DNA of 64,000 nt from Symsagittifera roscoffensis. Its lineage: Eukaryota; Xenacoelomorpha; Acoela; Convolutidae. A program made the translations under genes and the position numbers. The notes below the pieces were generated by a model. The model did not search any database. It was not told where the DNA came from and saw nothing but the letters and a program-made list of their open reading frames with translations. The DNA is taken from positions 26,526,357 to 26,590,356 of the forward strand of contig NC_087070.1 in the NCBI RefSeq assembly GCF_963678635.1, written 5' to 3'. Below are positions 43,441 through 55,880 of this stretch, piece after piece; positions within the stretch are counted from its first letter, which is position 1, and each line of letters starts with the position of its first letter.

Positions 43441-43534
43441 ATGATGAAGATTGATAACTTATCAATGTTGGCATAATATAGTGATATGATGGAGTCTGAA
43501 GAGTCTACAAATTGAAGATTGAGGATTTGTAACT

Positions 43535-45500
43535 GAAATTTGACTGTGTTCACAGTAGCACTAGCGAAGTGACTGCTAAGAAGAGTAAAATTTATCGATA
43601 AAGAAGCAACAGAGCAAGCAAGCCAAAAATTAAAAATGATGAGTTCAGTTGAGGTACAATGTTTATCATAAACAGTAATTCCGTCGTTGTTTTCCATTCT
43701 AAGAAATTGACACAAGTGATTCCATATTTAGTAAGTTTTGCAGATATCTGAGATTTGGGAGATAACAATTTTTGTGTAGCTTCACTGCTGGTATTCTTTT
43801 AGGTAGCTCAGTAGTTGACCCAAACATTATGTTATTTACGGGTAAGTCAAAAACTAATTTTTTTTCTCATTACCTGCCAGAGTTTCGCATACTGGGTTTC
43901 TCTATTAGGTTTAGTTTAACATAAAATTGTCAAAAAACTACCTTGCACTTTCATAAGTCGCCCGCCATAAAGCCGCTTGATTTTGACATAACTTTGAAAT
44001 AAGTCTTCTATCTCAAACTCAAACTCTTCTTTATCAAATTTTTCTAGTAAAGTTTTCCATATAAAGTTAAATAAAAGGCAGAATTTACTTTTTTTTTCAA
44101 ATTTGGGTGTTGTTAACATGTCTTGATCTCACAAAAGTAGAAGAGTTAATGCAAAGAAATTTTTTGGTAAAAGTTCTGAAAAAAAATTTTCCAAGAGATT
44201 CAACTTGAAAAAAACACATGAGTAAACATAAAAAAGCATTCGCTGTAATTGGTGTAATTTTTTTTTCACGTACAGAAAAGCTGAATATACACACGAGAAT
44301 ACATATTTTGAAATAACGTCAATTTTGTAAAACAAGCTATATTCAAAATTCACAATAAGGAAAACACAATAAAAGGTATTTCAAAGAAGTTCCAAACGCA
44401 ACATAACTTGCGTTTTTACAAAATATCTCACGCTAAAGACAAGGCAACAGGAAACACGGGGAAGGTAAAACCTCACAATTGAAAGCACAAAAGTATTGAA
44501 AATTGAACAAAAAGTGTCCATCTTATGAGAAAAGTTTTGCCAGTATTCAAAAGTGTTCACAAAAAAGAGCCAGTTCAATCAAGCTGACAGCTCTCAGAAA
44601 CAATTTTGGAGGCAATGTTTTAATTGTGGAAATCATTTGATCGAACTCTTACATGAACAGGGATCAGGTCTTTCAACAGCCTCATTAGAGGGTTTTCAAT
44701 TTTTATCTGAAGCCTATTGGCTACGACAAAATGGAAAAAAAATATGAATATAGCTTTTTCAAAGAAGTTTCGAAGATCACTGCTTATTTTGGTTACTTGC
44801 TTCAAAACACAAAAACCAACGATTATTGCTTGTATTCTTGTTCTACTCTAATAGAAACACAGCCATTTTGCCCAAACCAAAAATCATTGAGAACACAGGC
44901 GAATTGTAATCACTGAGAAAAGACATTTTGAATGAAATTATTGAAAAAAAAATTGGCATAGTGGAGAGAGAGCGCTCAACTAGTCTAACAGTTTTGGCTA
45001 CTCACATTCTCGCAATAGCAATGGGTGCAATGGAAAAAGGCAGTATTCCTTCTTTCTTCAACGCAGTCCAGCAGTGTGTACTTATGGAAAAGATCGTGCT
45101 GGAGCTACGTGTGGAAACATTTTATGCGCCCTCAGAGCACTAGCTGCCATTTTCAGTTGAACCGAATCAAATATCACGCTGAACGCATGCTCGAAGCTTC
45201 TGAGTTATACCGTTGAACTAACAAAGTTGAGGTCTAAAAATTTGTCTTGTATCATACAAGGATTTTCAAAAATCTCAGAGACTTGTTGGGAAACTTATTT
45301 TCTTCTATGACGTTGAAGATGACAGCGATGTTTGTTCTTTATCTGAAAATTTGATATATCATAAGCAAATAGAAACTAACTGTGTTTTTTCTAGCTGCTG
45401 GAAATGAAAACTGTTTCAATAGAAAATCAAACATGTTATTAAAGAAATGTCGTTGTTACAATCGTGTTACTTAATTACAAAACGTCGAAACTTTGAAAAC
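43535..45500 (+). repeat. Old tandem duplication, copy B
   Basis: Second copy of the 2.1 kb unit. Copy A has a poly-G run (42,578-42,594) that is absent here, so that run arose after the duplication or was lost. Confidence 0.65.
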
Positions 45501-46149
45501 CATTATAAAACTGTGTCAAAAGAACAGGACTTGTATATCCAGGGACTACAGTCCGAAACCATCATCATTTGAAGTCTTTGAGTTTAGCAGACCACACGAG
45601 CTGGGATTTTTTCAATCGTTCGGTACCTTCAAATTTGCATCCAGGTTTGAGCCTGTTGCTCCGCCAAACGGCAAACAGCGAGAATTTTCCCACGCTTTAT
45701 TTGTTGCAACAAAAAACTGCGTTACACAGCCAAACATATGCCAGTGTATGTTGGATTTCAGCACAAAATCTGTTTCTCAGACAGTAACTCAAACAAAAAA
45801 TAGCCTATCGATTCTTTCATTGGTGCATTGTTTGAGTTATCTCAATCAAATAATCTTTTCAATCTGAAAATTTGAGAATGTTTCGGAGCAAATAAGACTC
45901 CTAATTGAGTTCAAGAAACACACTCGGATGAAGGAGCTCCTTACCTGAAAAATTAAATCAATTATCCAAAAGATCACTTTGTAAAATGAAAGTTGTAGAA
46001 TTTAACAGCGTTTTTTACTACTCAACTTGACTTCTGAATTTTTTGAAGTATTTAACGACATGTTGTCTTCTGGCGAAGGTCAATATTATAAGAAAAAAAG
46101 CAGATTCTTGACATTGTTGTCGGCTTCCATTTCGATTTATTGATGGTAG
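45501..46149. other. No supported gene
   Basis: A 124-codon forward frame at 45,493-45,867 has slightly raised G+C and no recognised motif. It may be the upstream part of the decayed element that contains the polymerase remnant. Confidence 0.3.
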
Positions 46150-47340
46150 TCAATTTTTAGCGGCGGCCAAATCTCTCACTAATTTTCCCACGGCCTATGG
46201 TATGACTGCAGAAAAACTTTATTTACCTCTTGAGTACTTAGATAGACTTCTTATGACAAAATATCCAAAGCAACAACACCTACGTGTTCTGCTTTCTTTT
46301 CCAAATTGAAAGGAAAAAACACTCTCAAGGCTGTGTATCAAAAAATTTTAAAAAGTTGGTTATCCTTCAAACTCAAAAACCAAAGACAGGAGAGGAATTT
46401 TTCGATCTTATCAAAAATGTATGGATTTACAAAAAGTTTCAGATCATGCAACATTTGTTGAAATCATAGTACTAGCTTGATGTTGAACCATTGCATGAAC
46501 TAGTTCACAAGAAATTGCGACAATTAATACAACTTAGAAAGATAGAAAAACTTGAATTAATTGAATTCTTCATGGCTTTAACCAAGGTAGAGCAATTTTT
46601 TGGATTTGAAGAAAAACAAAGATTTATATGTCCTGGGGCGAAAACAAAAAGTCGGTGGACCAAGTTCAGTGCTTAGCCACTATGAAAAAGTTGACGAATC
46701 CTTTATTGGGGAGGACGCAGAAAATTTAGTGAATTCAATTGTTAGTTTTGGTGCCAATGCACTATACCTTTATGCGATCAGTGGTAATAACCCTACAGGA
46801 CCGTATACAATCTATAAACAGAATTCTAGAGATTGACTGCAACCCGAAAGACATCGACTTCAAATTGTGAAAAGAGAGAGAGATCGTATTTTTTCCAAGA
46901 CACACTATGCAAGCAACTTATCGTGTCTGGTTACATCGAGCCTATCATACTCACACATCAAGATAGGAAAGTTCATTCCTGATGCGTGCTACCAATCATG
47001 TTGCATTGTCATAAAATTTTTGGGTTGCTTCCACCATGCACACTTTTGTTTGCTTACTGTGATATCTTTTTGCCGAATATAAAAAGAATTTCCATGAACG
47101 CAATGCGTTCTTTGAATTCCACCGTAAAAAAGTGTCATGCATGTATTCCATTGCATTGTTGTTCTGTATTGAAAAGGTTTTTTTTGCTGCCTAGATCTGG
47201 GAGAGTGATCGGTCAATCAAAAAATGAAGTGCCTTTGACGTATCAAGAATTGAATCGAGAGAATTCAACGCTACTGAAAAAAAATTATAAGTTTTTGAGG
47301 AGTTACCGTCCATTTCAAAAACACGACTGTAAAACACAGC
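46150..47340 (+). pseudogene. Decayed type-B DNA polymerase (Maverick/Polinton-like)
   Basis: Fragments in three + frames line up in the order seen in protein-primed family B (DNA_pol_B_2) polymerases of Maverick/Polinton and related elements. These are EKLYLPLEYLDRL (about 46,210), EEFFDLIKNVWIYKKF (about 46,390-46,440), LDVEPLHELVHKK (about 46,480-46,515), VGGPSSVLSHYEKVDE (about 46,650-46,700), SFGANALYLYAISGNNPTGP (about 46,743-46,805), and then IGKFIPDACY and FLGCFHHAHFC (about 46,960-47,050). The ANALYLYA and GCFxH signatures carry most of the weight. Frameshifts and stops separate the pieces, so the gene is dead. I found no Polinton integrase, ATPase or capsid nearby. Confidence 0.65.
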
Positions 47341-49860
47341 AATCTTGAGGGACATATGAAAAAATTTCTGGTTGTAAATCGAATTAAGTCTACTGATTGG
47401 CGTTGTCTTTTAGCTAGCTAATTCAAAGCAAAAACTCTTCTGACTACAGAGTATATTATATGGTATCTGATTCAAAGTCTCGTTGTCAGTGAAGGTCACT
47501 TATTCATACAGTACAATCGCGCTAAAACAATCACGCAGTTCATATGTTTTGTGAGCTATAAATGTAGACTTGGAGACTCTAATGTTGAAAAGGCCAAAAA
47601 CGTCGAAACTAATCCGAACCGGTGCTTACGGGATCGAATTGATCAATAAAGCTATATTTGAAAATACTGAGTATGATAACAAAAACGCTGCAGCAAAAAA
47701 GAATATTTCAACGCTTTTCATGTGCTAAGATGTTGACGATAGCAAAATTTCTGAAAAAAAAGAGTTCAAAGAGAACAATGTATCCTAATTTTTGTTGGCT
47801 TCTGTAACTGAACAATGAAAAACAGCCCTTTATAGAATACAAATGCAATTTGCCCAAAAAAATTGTACCTCCATAACAAGTAGCGCTATTGAAATGGATA
47901 CTGTTTCTATGTATGTAGCGTTTACAGGGTCTACGATCAATTATTGTGTGACTATTGAAGCAAGAAAAACGTTTAATGACTTTTAATGACTAGTTACAAG
48001 TAAATTACAGTGACGAGGATTACTTGATGACGACGAAATCAGTTTCGTAATTTGTATTGTTTGTGATAAACAGGAGCCTTTTGACATAAACACACCTGGT
48101 TTCTTCAAAAATGAGCGGAGCGGAAGAAAAATGGTCTGTTTAAATAGCAAAACATAGTGTGCATACAACGAACTTGATCAATTTTTTCAGATGACATTGA
48201 AAAGTTCAAACCGGTGCATCAGTTACCTTCTCTTAAAATAGAGGAAAAACTATTTCAAACTAAAAAAAAACATTTGAAGAAGTAAAATATGGCTTTCGAC
48301 TAGTTGAAAACCGAATCCAAACTGACGAATAAACTAAAAGTTAAAAATAACCTTGTACATTTGTCATCGCTTATCTTTAAAAGAATTTAATTTTTGAGTG
48401 TGAACATTGAACTTTTCATTAATTTCTAAATGTAGCATGTAACGTTTCTTCAAACTCTTGTTGAGAAATTTATGTAAATTGTTTTGGAATTATTGGAGTT
48501 TTTTTTGTTGGTGGTCGCAGTTATGATTAGTCAAAATACTAGTAATTTGTATACTCTACACTAAAATTTTAATTCAATACTTGTTAGTTTTCAAAACCAC
48601 TTTTGTATGCTGTAGTCAGTGTGAGGTTTTAAAAGTAAAATTGAAAAACTATCTTTTGTACTTTTCGGCAAATTTGACTTAGCTTCGTTCAAATAAATTT
48701 GTTTTTTGGCGTATCCTGTTGATCACAATCTGCCAGTGAGTTTGGTTGAACATACTCAAAGGATAGTTTTTGTTATCTCTGTTTGGTATTCATTCGTCTC
48801 TCTAAAAAACTCAGAAAAAATTTCAATTTCAAAAAAGTGTAAATTTTTCGAAACTTTTCCCTCAAAACATCCGAGTTAAAAGTATTGCAAAGGTAGTTCC
48901 ACAGGGGATTAACTTTTTAAATCATTTTTGAAATACCGTGTCATTCTGACAGATAGCCAGAATCATTAAAGTTTTTAGCAAAAAGTTTTATAATTTCAGA
49001 AAAACTTCGCGTGTCAGTGTCCGTACAAATTTCGACGTTTTGTTTCGGCTATTCGTTTTAAAGAGCGCTGGATTCAAAAAAGTAACATAACAAAATGATT
49101 TTTGAGGTGCGTTAGAGATAATAATAACTCAGTGTATATATTTCTAGAGGTTTTTGGATGTAATAAACAATTTGATAGATTCCGAACTTTTTAGAAGATA
49201 TTATTCTAATATAAAAAAGTGAACATTTTATAACAGATACGTTTAAAAATTGGTATTTTATATCCTTCCTGAAAATTCTGAAAAGAAAAGTATCAAAACT
49301 ATAGAAAAATTATTCGGAAGTTTTCAAACAGATATTTTGATTATTTTATTCATTTCAATCAAAAATGTGAAACATCAGGATATACAAAATACAAAACAGA
49401 TTATTCAGGTGAGCAGTTTTTTGTTTTAAATGGGATCGCAAAATTCCAATTGCTTAAAAAAAATTCAATGCTAAAAAAAATTAAATAAAAGTGATGAAAC
49501 AATGTTCAATTTAGGCAGGTAGCTTGTTTGGGGGTGCAGGTAAGCGGGGACATGGGGATTTGAGTAGAGAGATAAATTTAATTTTCGTTCAAAATCGTGA
49601 AAAAACTGGTTTGAAAGTTTTTTGTCTGCACATACCCGAGATACGCCCCCCCAAGCCGTGACAAACTGGCATTACCACCTACTTCTATTGTTTGTGGTTA
49701 AACGTACATCTCGTTTTAGTGGGATGTAACGTCATTGGTTAGTTATAATACTTTGTGGAGTCTGTTTAAATGATACCCGTTTCGTGGTGCTCATTTTTAG
49801 CTGTGATCTTTCAAGTCGAGCGCATATCAGTGTTCGACTGAAAAAGAATAGTGAAGACAG
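47341..49860. other. Gene-poor AT-rich DNA
   Basis: No exon or element recognised. It may include further decayed polymerase sequence in its first kilobase. Confidence 0.35.
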
Positions 49861-49867
49861 TTGTTTG

Positions 49868-50012
49868 GATCGAGCACAAACTCGAAACGCACCTCGAGCA
49901 GGGGCGAGCTCCATCGTAACGTGCCTCGAGATCACGGTCTAAATAGAGTTCGAGCGCGGTCGAAACATATCTCGAGCGCGACGGAAAAAGAGCCCGAGCA
50001 CAGTCGAAAAAA
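49868..50012 (+). repeat. Degenerate CGAG-rich tandem repeat
   Basis: Six or so copies of a unit of about 20-28 bp built on CTCGAGC and GGTCGAAAC words. It is much richer in G+C than its surroundings and probably minisatellite-like. One strand stays open across it but the product is compositionally biased. Confidence 0.5.
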
Positions 50013-50225
50013 ATTAATTGTTTCCGTAGTATTTCAAACGATGAAAGAAACCGCGAAAATAGACTTGAATAAAGGCTTGAATCTACAAACGTTTTAAAAT
50101 ATGTTGGAAAACTGGAAACAAAAATTTTCATACTCCACTCGTCTTGATTCACCATATGATCAAATTACAATAATTTGAATTTGAATTATCAGTATTCTCA
50201 TGCTTGAGAGTAATATACATTATTT

Positions 50226-50240
50226 GGGGGGGGGGGGGGG
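50226..50240 (+). repeat. Poly-G run of 15
   Basis: Uninterrupted G tract, third of its kind in the window. Confidence 0.9.
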
Positions 50241-50764
50241 ACTGAAGACCCCATGTATTAAGATTGGCTACATCTTATCTGGTCTTCAATCTAGGCTTTA
50301 GGACAAGAAATAGTTTTTTCCATGGTTTAAGATTTGTGAGAGCTTTTACCATGAATTAGGACTTTGAGAGGAAAAAGTGGTAAATTTCAGAAGTTGTCGT
50401 TGCCCTATATTTCCACGGAATAAGATAGTAAACAGATGTTTCCTCTTTGAAATAGCTAACATAAGTTCATTAAAGTAAGGTAGGGAGGAAATTTTCCATT
50501 GTATCAGGATAGATTTTGGAGTTTCTGATGTTATTTTTTAGACGGAAAGTTTCAATTTCTTCTTGCAAAATTTTTAAATTTTGGGATACAATAGCAGAAA
50601 TCTCAAGTTTCTGGTAAAGTTTGCAGAAAGTTGGCTAAACTTGTACCCCATCTGATCAAATTATTAACTAAAAATCTACGTGTATAGTGTAAAATGAAAC
50701 TCAAACTGTATCGTAATAGGTATCATGTTAGAACAAAGTGAGTGTAAGTCCCAGTAGCCTTCTT

Positions 50765-50877
50765 ATTGATTATTTTGGATAGGGCACGCCAGCTGATTGT
50801 CACGCTATCTTATTTTTGGCTGGAAAGATTCGAGCAACTTCTTACTCTAATACCAATCCTAATCTTACTCTTTTATT
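50765..50877 (-). repeat. LTR fragment of the env-bearing family, inverted
   Basis: Its reverse complement matches 15,745-15,855 (AAGAGTAAGATTAGGAT ... AAATAAGATAGCGTGAC ... CCCTATCC) with scattered differences. It stands at the left border of the relic cluster but faces away from the pol relic that follows. Confidence 0.7.
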
Positions 50878-50904
50878 AAATAGATCTAACAATAAAAACT
50901 ATAT

Positions 50905-52540
50905 TTAAACCTATACCAAACTCTTATTGAATAAAAAACCACGCACAAAAAACACAAAGCAGACACCACCAGAACATAGAACATTTCCAATAACAAAAAA
51001 ACGGATTTTAAAATGACGCAAAAAATTTAGAGGACAATTGGATACACATGAAAAGTATACAAAAACAAAAAAAATTGAAATAAAAGACCATGTTGATAAT
51101 ATTCCATGGACAAAACAAGTAATTTTAAATGTTGTTTACCATACTCAGTCCAGCTCACAAATGAACTACTTAGAAAGTAACAAAACCTAGACCCCGTTTT
51201 TTTTCTGATGAAGTCTTGGCAGAAATCCAAAATTAAACTTGCTGAAGCAGATGTTACCATTTCAGGAAATAAAATGACCAACAACAAAATGACCAACATC
51301 AGCCTTTTCTAAAAAAAAAATTAGTAAATCAAGGTAATAGTAGATGCATTCACACTTTTTGTAGCCTTAAGCCCAGTTCTTAATTGGAACGCTTGTTACG
51401 CATATACAACACTATATGAACACCGGATTCCAAAATTTGGATTACCAAGAAACCCTGTCCCGGACAACGGCACAAATTTTATACATAATGAAATCATCAC
51501 TTTTTTCCATACTATAACAAAAGACGCAAACCACGAACTTCAAACGCCCCATGGATTACTGAATTAGTCGAAGGCATGAACCGCTCGTTATAAGAATACT
51601 TACAATGTATAAACAATGGAAACCATAATAAATAGGCTGGATGATCAATAGACATAAAAAGTTTTCCAGTGGAATACAAATCTCAGGTAGTGAAAACTTT
51701 TGGCTCTTCGCCCTACGAAAAGGATTTTATCCAAAAATTACGAAAACCAATAATGTTCAATGCCAAAGCATGGTAGGATATCTTAAACTGTCAAACGACT
51801 AAGTATGTTTTAACCTACCATTTGATACTGACGATAAATATCAATTTCATCGACCACAAATTTGAAAAACAGTTGAGGTATTCACACGGAACGGATCTTG
51901 AATAGAAATAAAAAACACAACGAAATGTATCAAAAATTAGCAAGGAGACTACTACGAAGACAAAATCTTCTCAACTCAGTTCACGTTTTACACCGGCTTC
52001 AGACTTGCTCCGAACACCACTTTCACAAAACACAAAAGAATAATACAAAAAAATTAAAACCACGAATAATACGAAATAAAAACAAAAAGACCACTATCAG
52101 ATTAGTGATAAACCAATAGATATCACATATAAACTAATCGAATTGAATCAAAAAAAAATCACAGGTGGAAACAACATTTGACCATATCCCCAAAAAAACG
52201 CCCTCCGAGAATTAACACTACTTCACTCACTTACTTGACTCCATATTTTTGAATCACCACTAGATAGCAGCAACCTAAAGATCTTTAGACAAGTCAGTGA
52301 CGCCAGAACAAACAGCAAAGACCTTTACACGCAAAACAAACTAAAGCGAACCCAAAACCAGACCCATTACCAAAAGAAAATATCGTAAGTTTCAATAAGA
52401 AATATTAAATCCCGCGGCGGCAAAAGACAAACAGGAACAATGCAAATCATCTCGATTACAAAACAAACCCGAAAAGACTGCAAAATGTTTATCCCACACT
52501 AAAAAATTTTTGAAAATGGTAGAATTTAACAACCCCTTAA
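50905..52540 (+). pseudogene. pol: pol relic 1: RNase H-integrase linker, integrase, C-terminal tail
   Basis: Homologous to the intact pol from about 5,310 onward. The first ~100 bases match the linker after RNase H. From 51,330 the integrase core follows (VDAFTxxVAL, then EHRIPKFGLPR and a degraded NGTNF). The charged tail follows it. Several stops and indels are present; it is not functional. Confidence 0.8.
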
Positions 52541-52710
52541 AACACAAAGAAAACAAAATATAAACACGTCACCTTGACTTGATAGCACTCCCTTCTTACG
52601 TTTTCATCAGTTTTAAAACAAATTCATCTCATTTTTCATTTTTTCAGAAGTTTCCATTTTTCATCTCAATTTCTTTAGGTTAAATCATTGCCTTTTTTTC
52701 TGTGCACTTA

Positions 52711-53320
52711 AATCATTTTATCACAGAAAAGTTAAATCCTGGTAACATCTCAACCCTGACAGTTTCGAAAACGAACTAAAACGATCAAAATTTGGTAAGA
52801 CATAAAAAACGTGGAACACTCATAAAATCTCATATTGTTCCATACTCGACACATCAACACCAACTAGAACAAACTGAAGGTCAAATATGATTTGACGATA
52901 AATACCCCTATGATGGCGCACATGGGCGAATATTTTATGATCTCCACGGTATCAATCCAAAAGTAAAGACAGCACAAAAATCCAGGAACCATCTAGCATT
53001 ATGTAAAGTTTTTTGGTTGGAAAATACAACTCAAACAAGTTCAACATACACTAGCTTTAAAAGACGACACTATCATATGTCAACCATCATCAAAAATGCG
53101 ATAATCCAAGAATGTATTTTTTTGAAATGTTAAACTTTCAATTAAATATGTTTTTAAAATGCACTTATACATCAGAACATTTTATAACCTATTACGTCAA
53201 CAAAATGATTTTGAATGGACATTTGAAAATGAAAGAGGTTCGATGAAATTGAGAAGCTAATCAACGAACAACTTTCAAGCATCAGTCTTAATCGTATCCA
53301 ACTATTTTATGCAAATATCA
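52711..53320 (+). pseudogene. env fragment joined to RT/RNase H fragment, copy 1
   Basis: About 400 bases match the env ectodomain (NPDS, KYPYDGAHGR-like) and run directly into about 160 bases matching the RT/RNase H junction (FYNLLRQQNDFEW). The env-before-RT order is the reverse of the intact element and marks a rearrangement. Confidence 0.75.
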
Positions 53321-53429
53321 CTAGCTTTAAACAGTTTTACCTCACCCATTCATTTGTACTACGTTGATATAAAAATACAACAGGTACACAAAAACGACAA
53401 CAGGTACACAAAAACACCAAAAGTAAAGA

Positions 53430-54090
53430 CATCAAAAGAAATCCACTGTTCAGTTTTCAGCGAAAAAAAAAACAGACTCAATCAAGAATCATTTTATCAC
53501 AGAAAAATTAAGTCCTGGTAACATCTCGACCCTGACAGTTTCGAAAAAGAACTAAAACGATCAAAATTAGATAAAACCAAAAAAAGTGGAACACTCATAA
53601 AATCTCATATTTTTCCATACTCGACACATCAACACCAACTAGAACAAACTGAAGGTCAAATACGATTTGACGATAAATACCCCTATGATGGCGCACATGG
53701 GCGAATATTTTATGATCTCCACGGGAATCAATCCAAAAGTAAAGACAGCACAAAAATCCAGGAACCATCTAGCATTATGTAAAATTTTTTGGTTGGAAAA
53801 TACAACTCAAACAAGTTCAACATACACTAGTTTTAAAAGACGACACTATCATATATCAACCATCATCAAAAATGCGACAATCCAAGAATGTTTTTTTTTG
53901 GAATGTTAAACTTTCAATTAAATATGTTTTTAAAATGCACTTATTCATCAGAACATTTTATAACCTATTACGTCAACAAAATGATTTTGAATGGACAATT
54001 GAACATGAAAGAGGTTCGATGAAACTGAGAAGCTAATCAACGAACAACTTTCAAGCATCATTCTTAATCGTATCCAACTATTTTATGCAA
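53430..54090 (+). pseudogene. env fragment joined to RT/RNase H fragment, copy 2
   Basis: Nearly identical to 52,711-53,320 at an offset of 776 bases, with about 60 additional env bases at its left. It continues into the longer RNase H relic at 54,090. Confidence 0.75.
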
Positions 54091-54795
54091 TGTGCAATGT
54101 TTCAAACTTTGGAATAGGGGCAGCATTACTATAATCTCCTCAGGGAACAAATTTAAAGAACTTGATCTCAGCAAATTCACTACTTTTCACACAAGCAGAG
54201 CTACAACTCTTTAAAGTCATGAAAGAAGGTACAGGTATAATTTTTACGCTATATTTCTATGAATTTTTAAAGCTTAGATCAAAACACACAAGAATTTTAA
54301 ATACAGATCACTATCAATTATTTTTCATTTTACACAAAAATCAAATCCGAATCATAGAGTAAGTATTTTCAATAGATTTTGATGAAATATCAAAAAATCC
54401 AGATGTTCTGGACAGAAGGGAAAAACCCTGTTTCAGCAAATACTCTAAGTAGAAAACACCACCAAAATTATTAACATAAAAACCGACATTTGAAAATCCA
54501 AAAAAAAGGTTAAACCTTTTTTTGCAAATGACGAAATATCACCATGACTAGAATGCGAATACGCAAAACAAATTACACCATATGCAAATGAAAAACTGAC
54601 CTAAAACTGAACCCATCTTATTTCGAATGTCAGAACAATCATTATTAATTAGATGTAACAGTAAAAACTACAATTAAACAAACCTATATCATATTCTTAG
54701 TGGATGAAAAACAACACATCAAAAACACAAAGGCAGACTACACCAGAAATAGAACATTCCCAATAACAAAAAACCGAATACGCGAAAAAAGAACG
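54091..54795 (+). pseudogene. pol: pol relic 2: RNase H and linker
   Basis: Follows the intact RNase H (NFGIGAALL, ISANSLLFTQAELQL, a degraded TDH-box) and the linker to PLSQWMKNN-like sequence. Stops interrupt it. Confidence 0.75.
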
Positions 54796-55880
54796 CTTAT
54801 TGCCTATGTACTGCAAGATTATGAACACTGGATAGCAAATATTGGATTACCAGAAATCCTTGTCACGAACAACGGCCCAGATATTATACATAATGATATC
54901 ATCACTTTTTGCCATTCTATAACATAAAATACAAACCACGAACTTCAAATAACCATGAGTTAATGAATTAGTCGAAGGCATGAATGGCTCGTTACAAGAA
55001 TACTTACAATGTATAAATAACAGAAATCATAAAAAATACGCTGAATGATCAACCGACATAAAAGAATTTCCATTGGTATATAAACCTCATAAGACGTCAA
55101 CTTTTGGTTCATCACTGTACAAATATGGTTTTACCCAAAAACTACGAAAACCAATATTGTTCACTGCCAAAGCATCGTAGGATTTTTTAAACCATCTAAA
55201 GATTCAATATGTTATAACCTACTATATCATACTCACGATAAAGATCATTTTCATCATCGACAAAATTTAAAAACAGCTGATGTATTCAACCGGAACGGAT
55301 TGTCAAAAGAAAGCAAAAAAACTACTACGAAGGAAAAAAAAATCTTCTCAAATCAATTCACGTTTTACAACTGCTTCAGATTTGCTCGAACCCCTAATTT
55401 CACAATACACAAAACTATATTAAAAAAATTAAAATCACTAAGAAACGACCACTATCAGATTAATGATGAGTCAACAGATGTCACATACTAACTAATCGAA
55501 TTGAATTAAAAAAATTCAAAGATAGAAACAATCTCTGACCATATCCCCCAAAAAACCTTCCCTCCAAGAAGTTACACACTTTTACTCATTTACTTGACTC
55601 ATATATTAAAATCACCAGCAGATATCAGCAACCTAAAGATCTTTTGACAAGTCAGAGACACTAGAACGTGCAGCCAAATTATTTACACGCAAAACAAACT
55701 AAAGACAACCCAAAACCAGACCCATTACCGAAAGAACAGGAAAAAAAGGCAACTCGTAGGTTACAAGAAGAAATATTAATTACCGCGACAAAACACAAAC
55801 AGGAAAAAGGCAACTCGTATCGATTACAAAACCAACCCCGAGAAGACTGCAAAGTTTTCATTCCACAATAAAAAAACTTT
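54796..55880 (+). pseudogene. pol: pol relic 2: integrase C-terminal half and tail
   Basis: Starts abruptly inside the integrase core (AYVLQDYEHWIANIGLPEIL, NNGPDIIHND) right after the linker, so the zinc domain and first catalytic Asp are deleted. It continues through the PRKPI region and the tail motif RLQNQPREDCKVFIPQ. Confidence 0.75.

Noticed and set aside
45493..45867. 124-codon forward frame ahead of the polymerase relic
   Set aside because: No motif and no splice context, and a second overlapping frame is equally open. Kept only as a note in the region entry.
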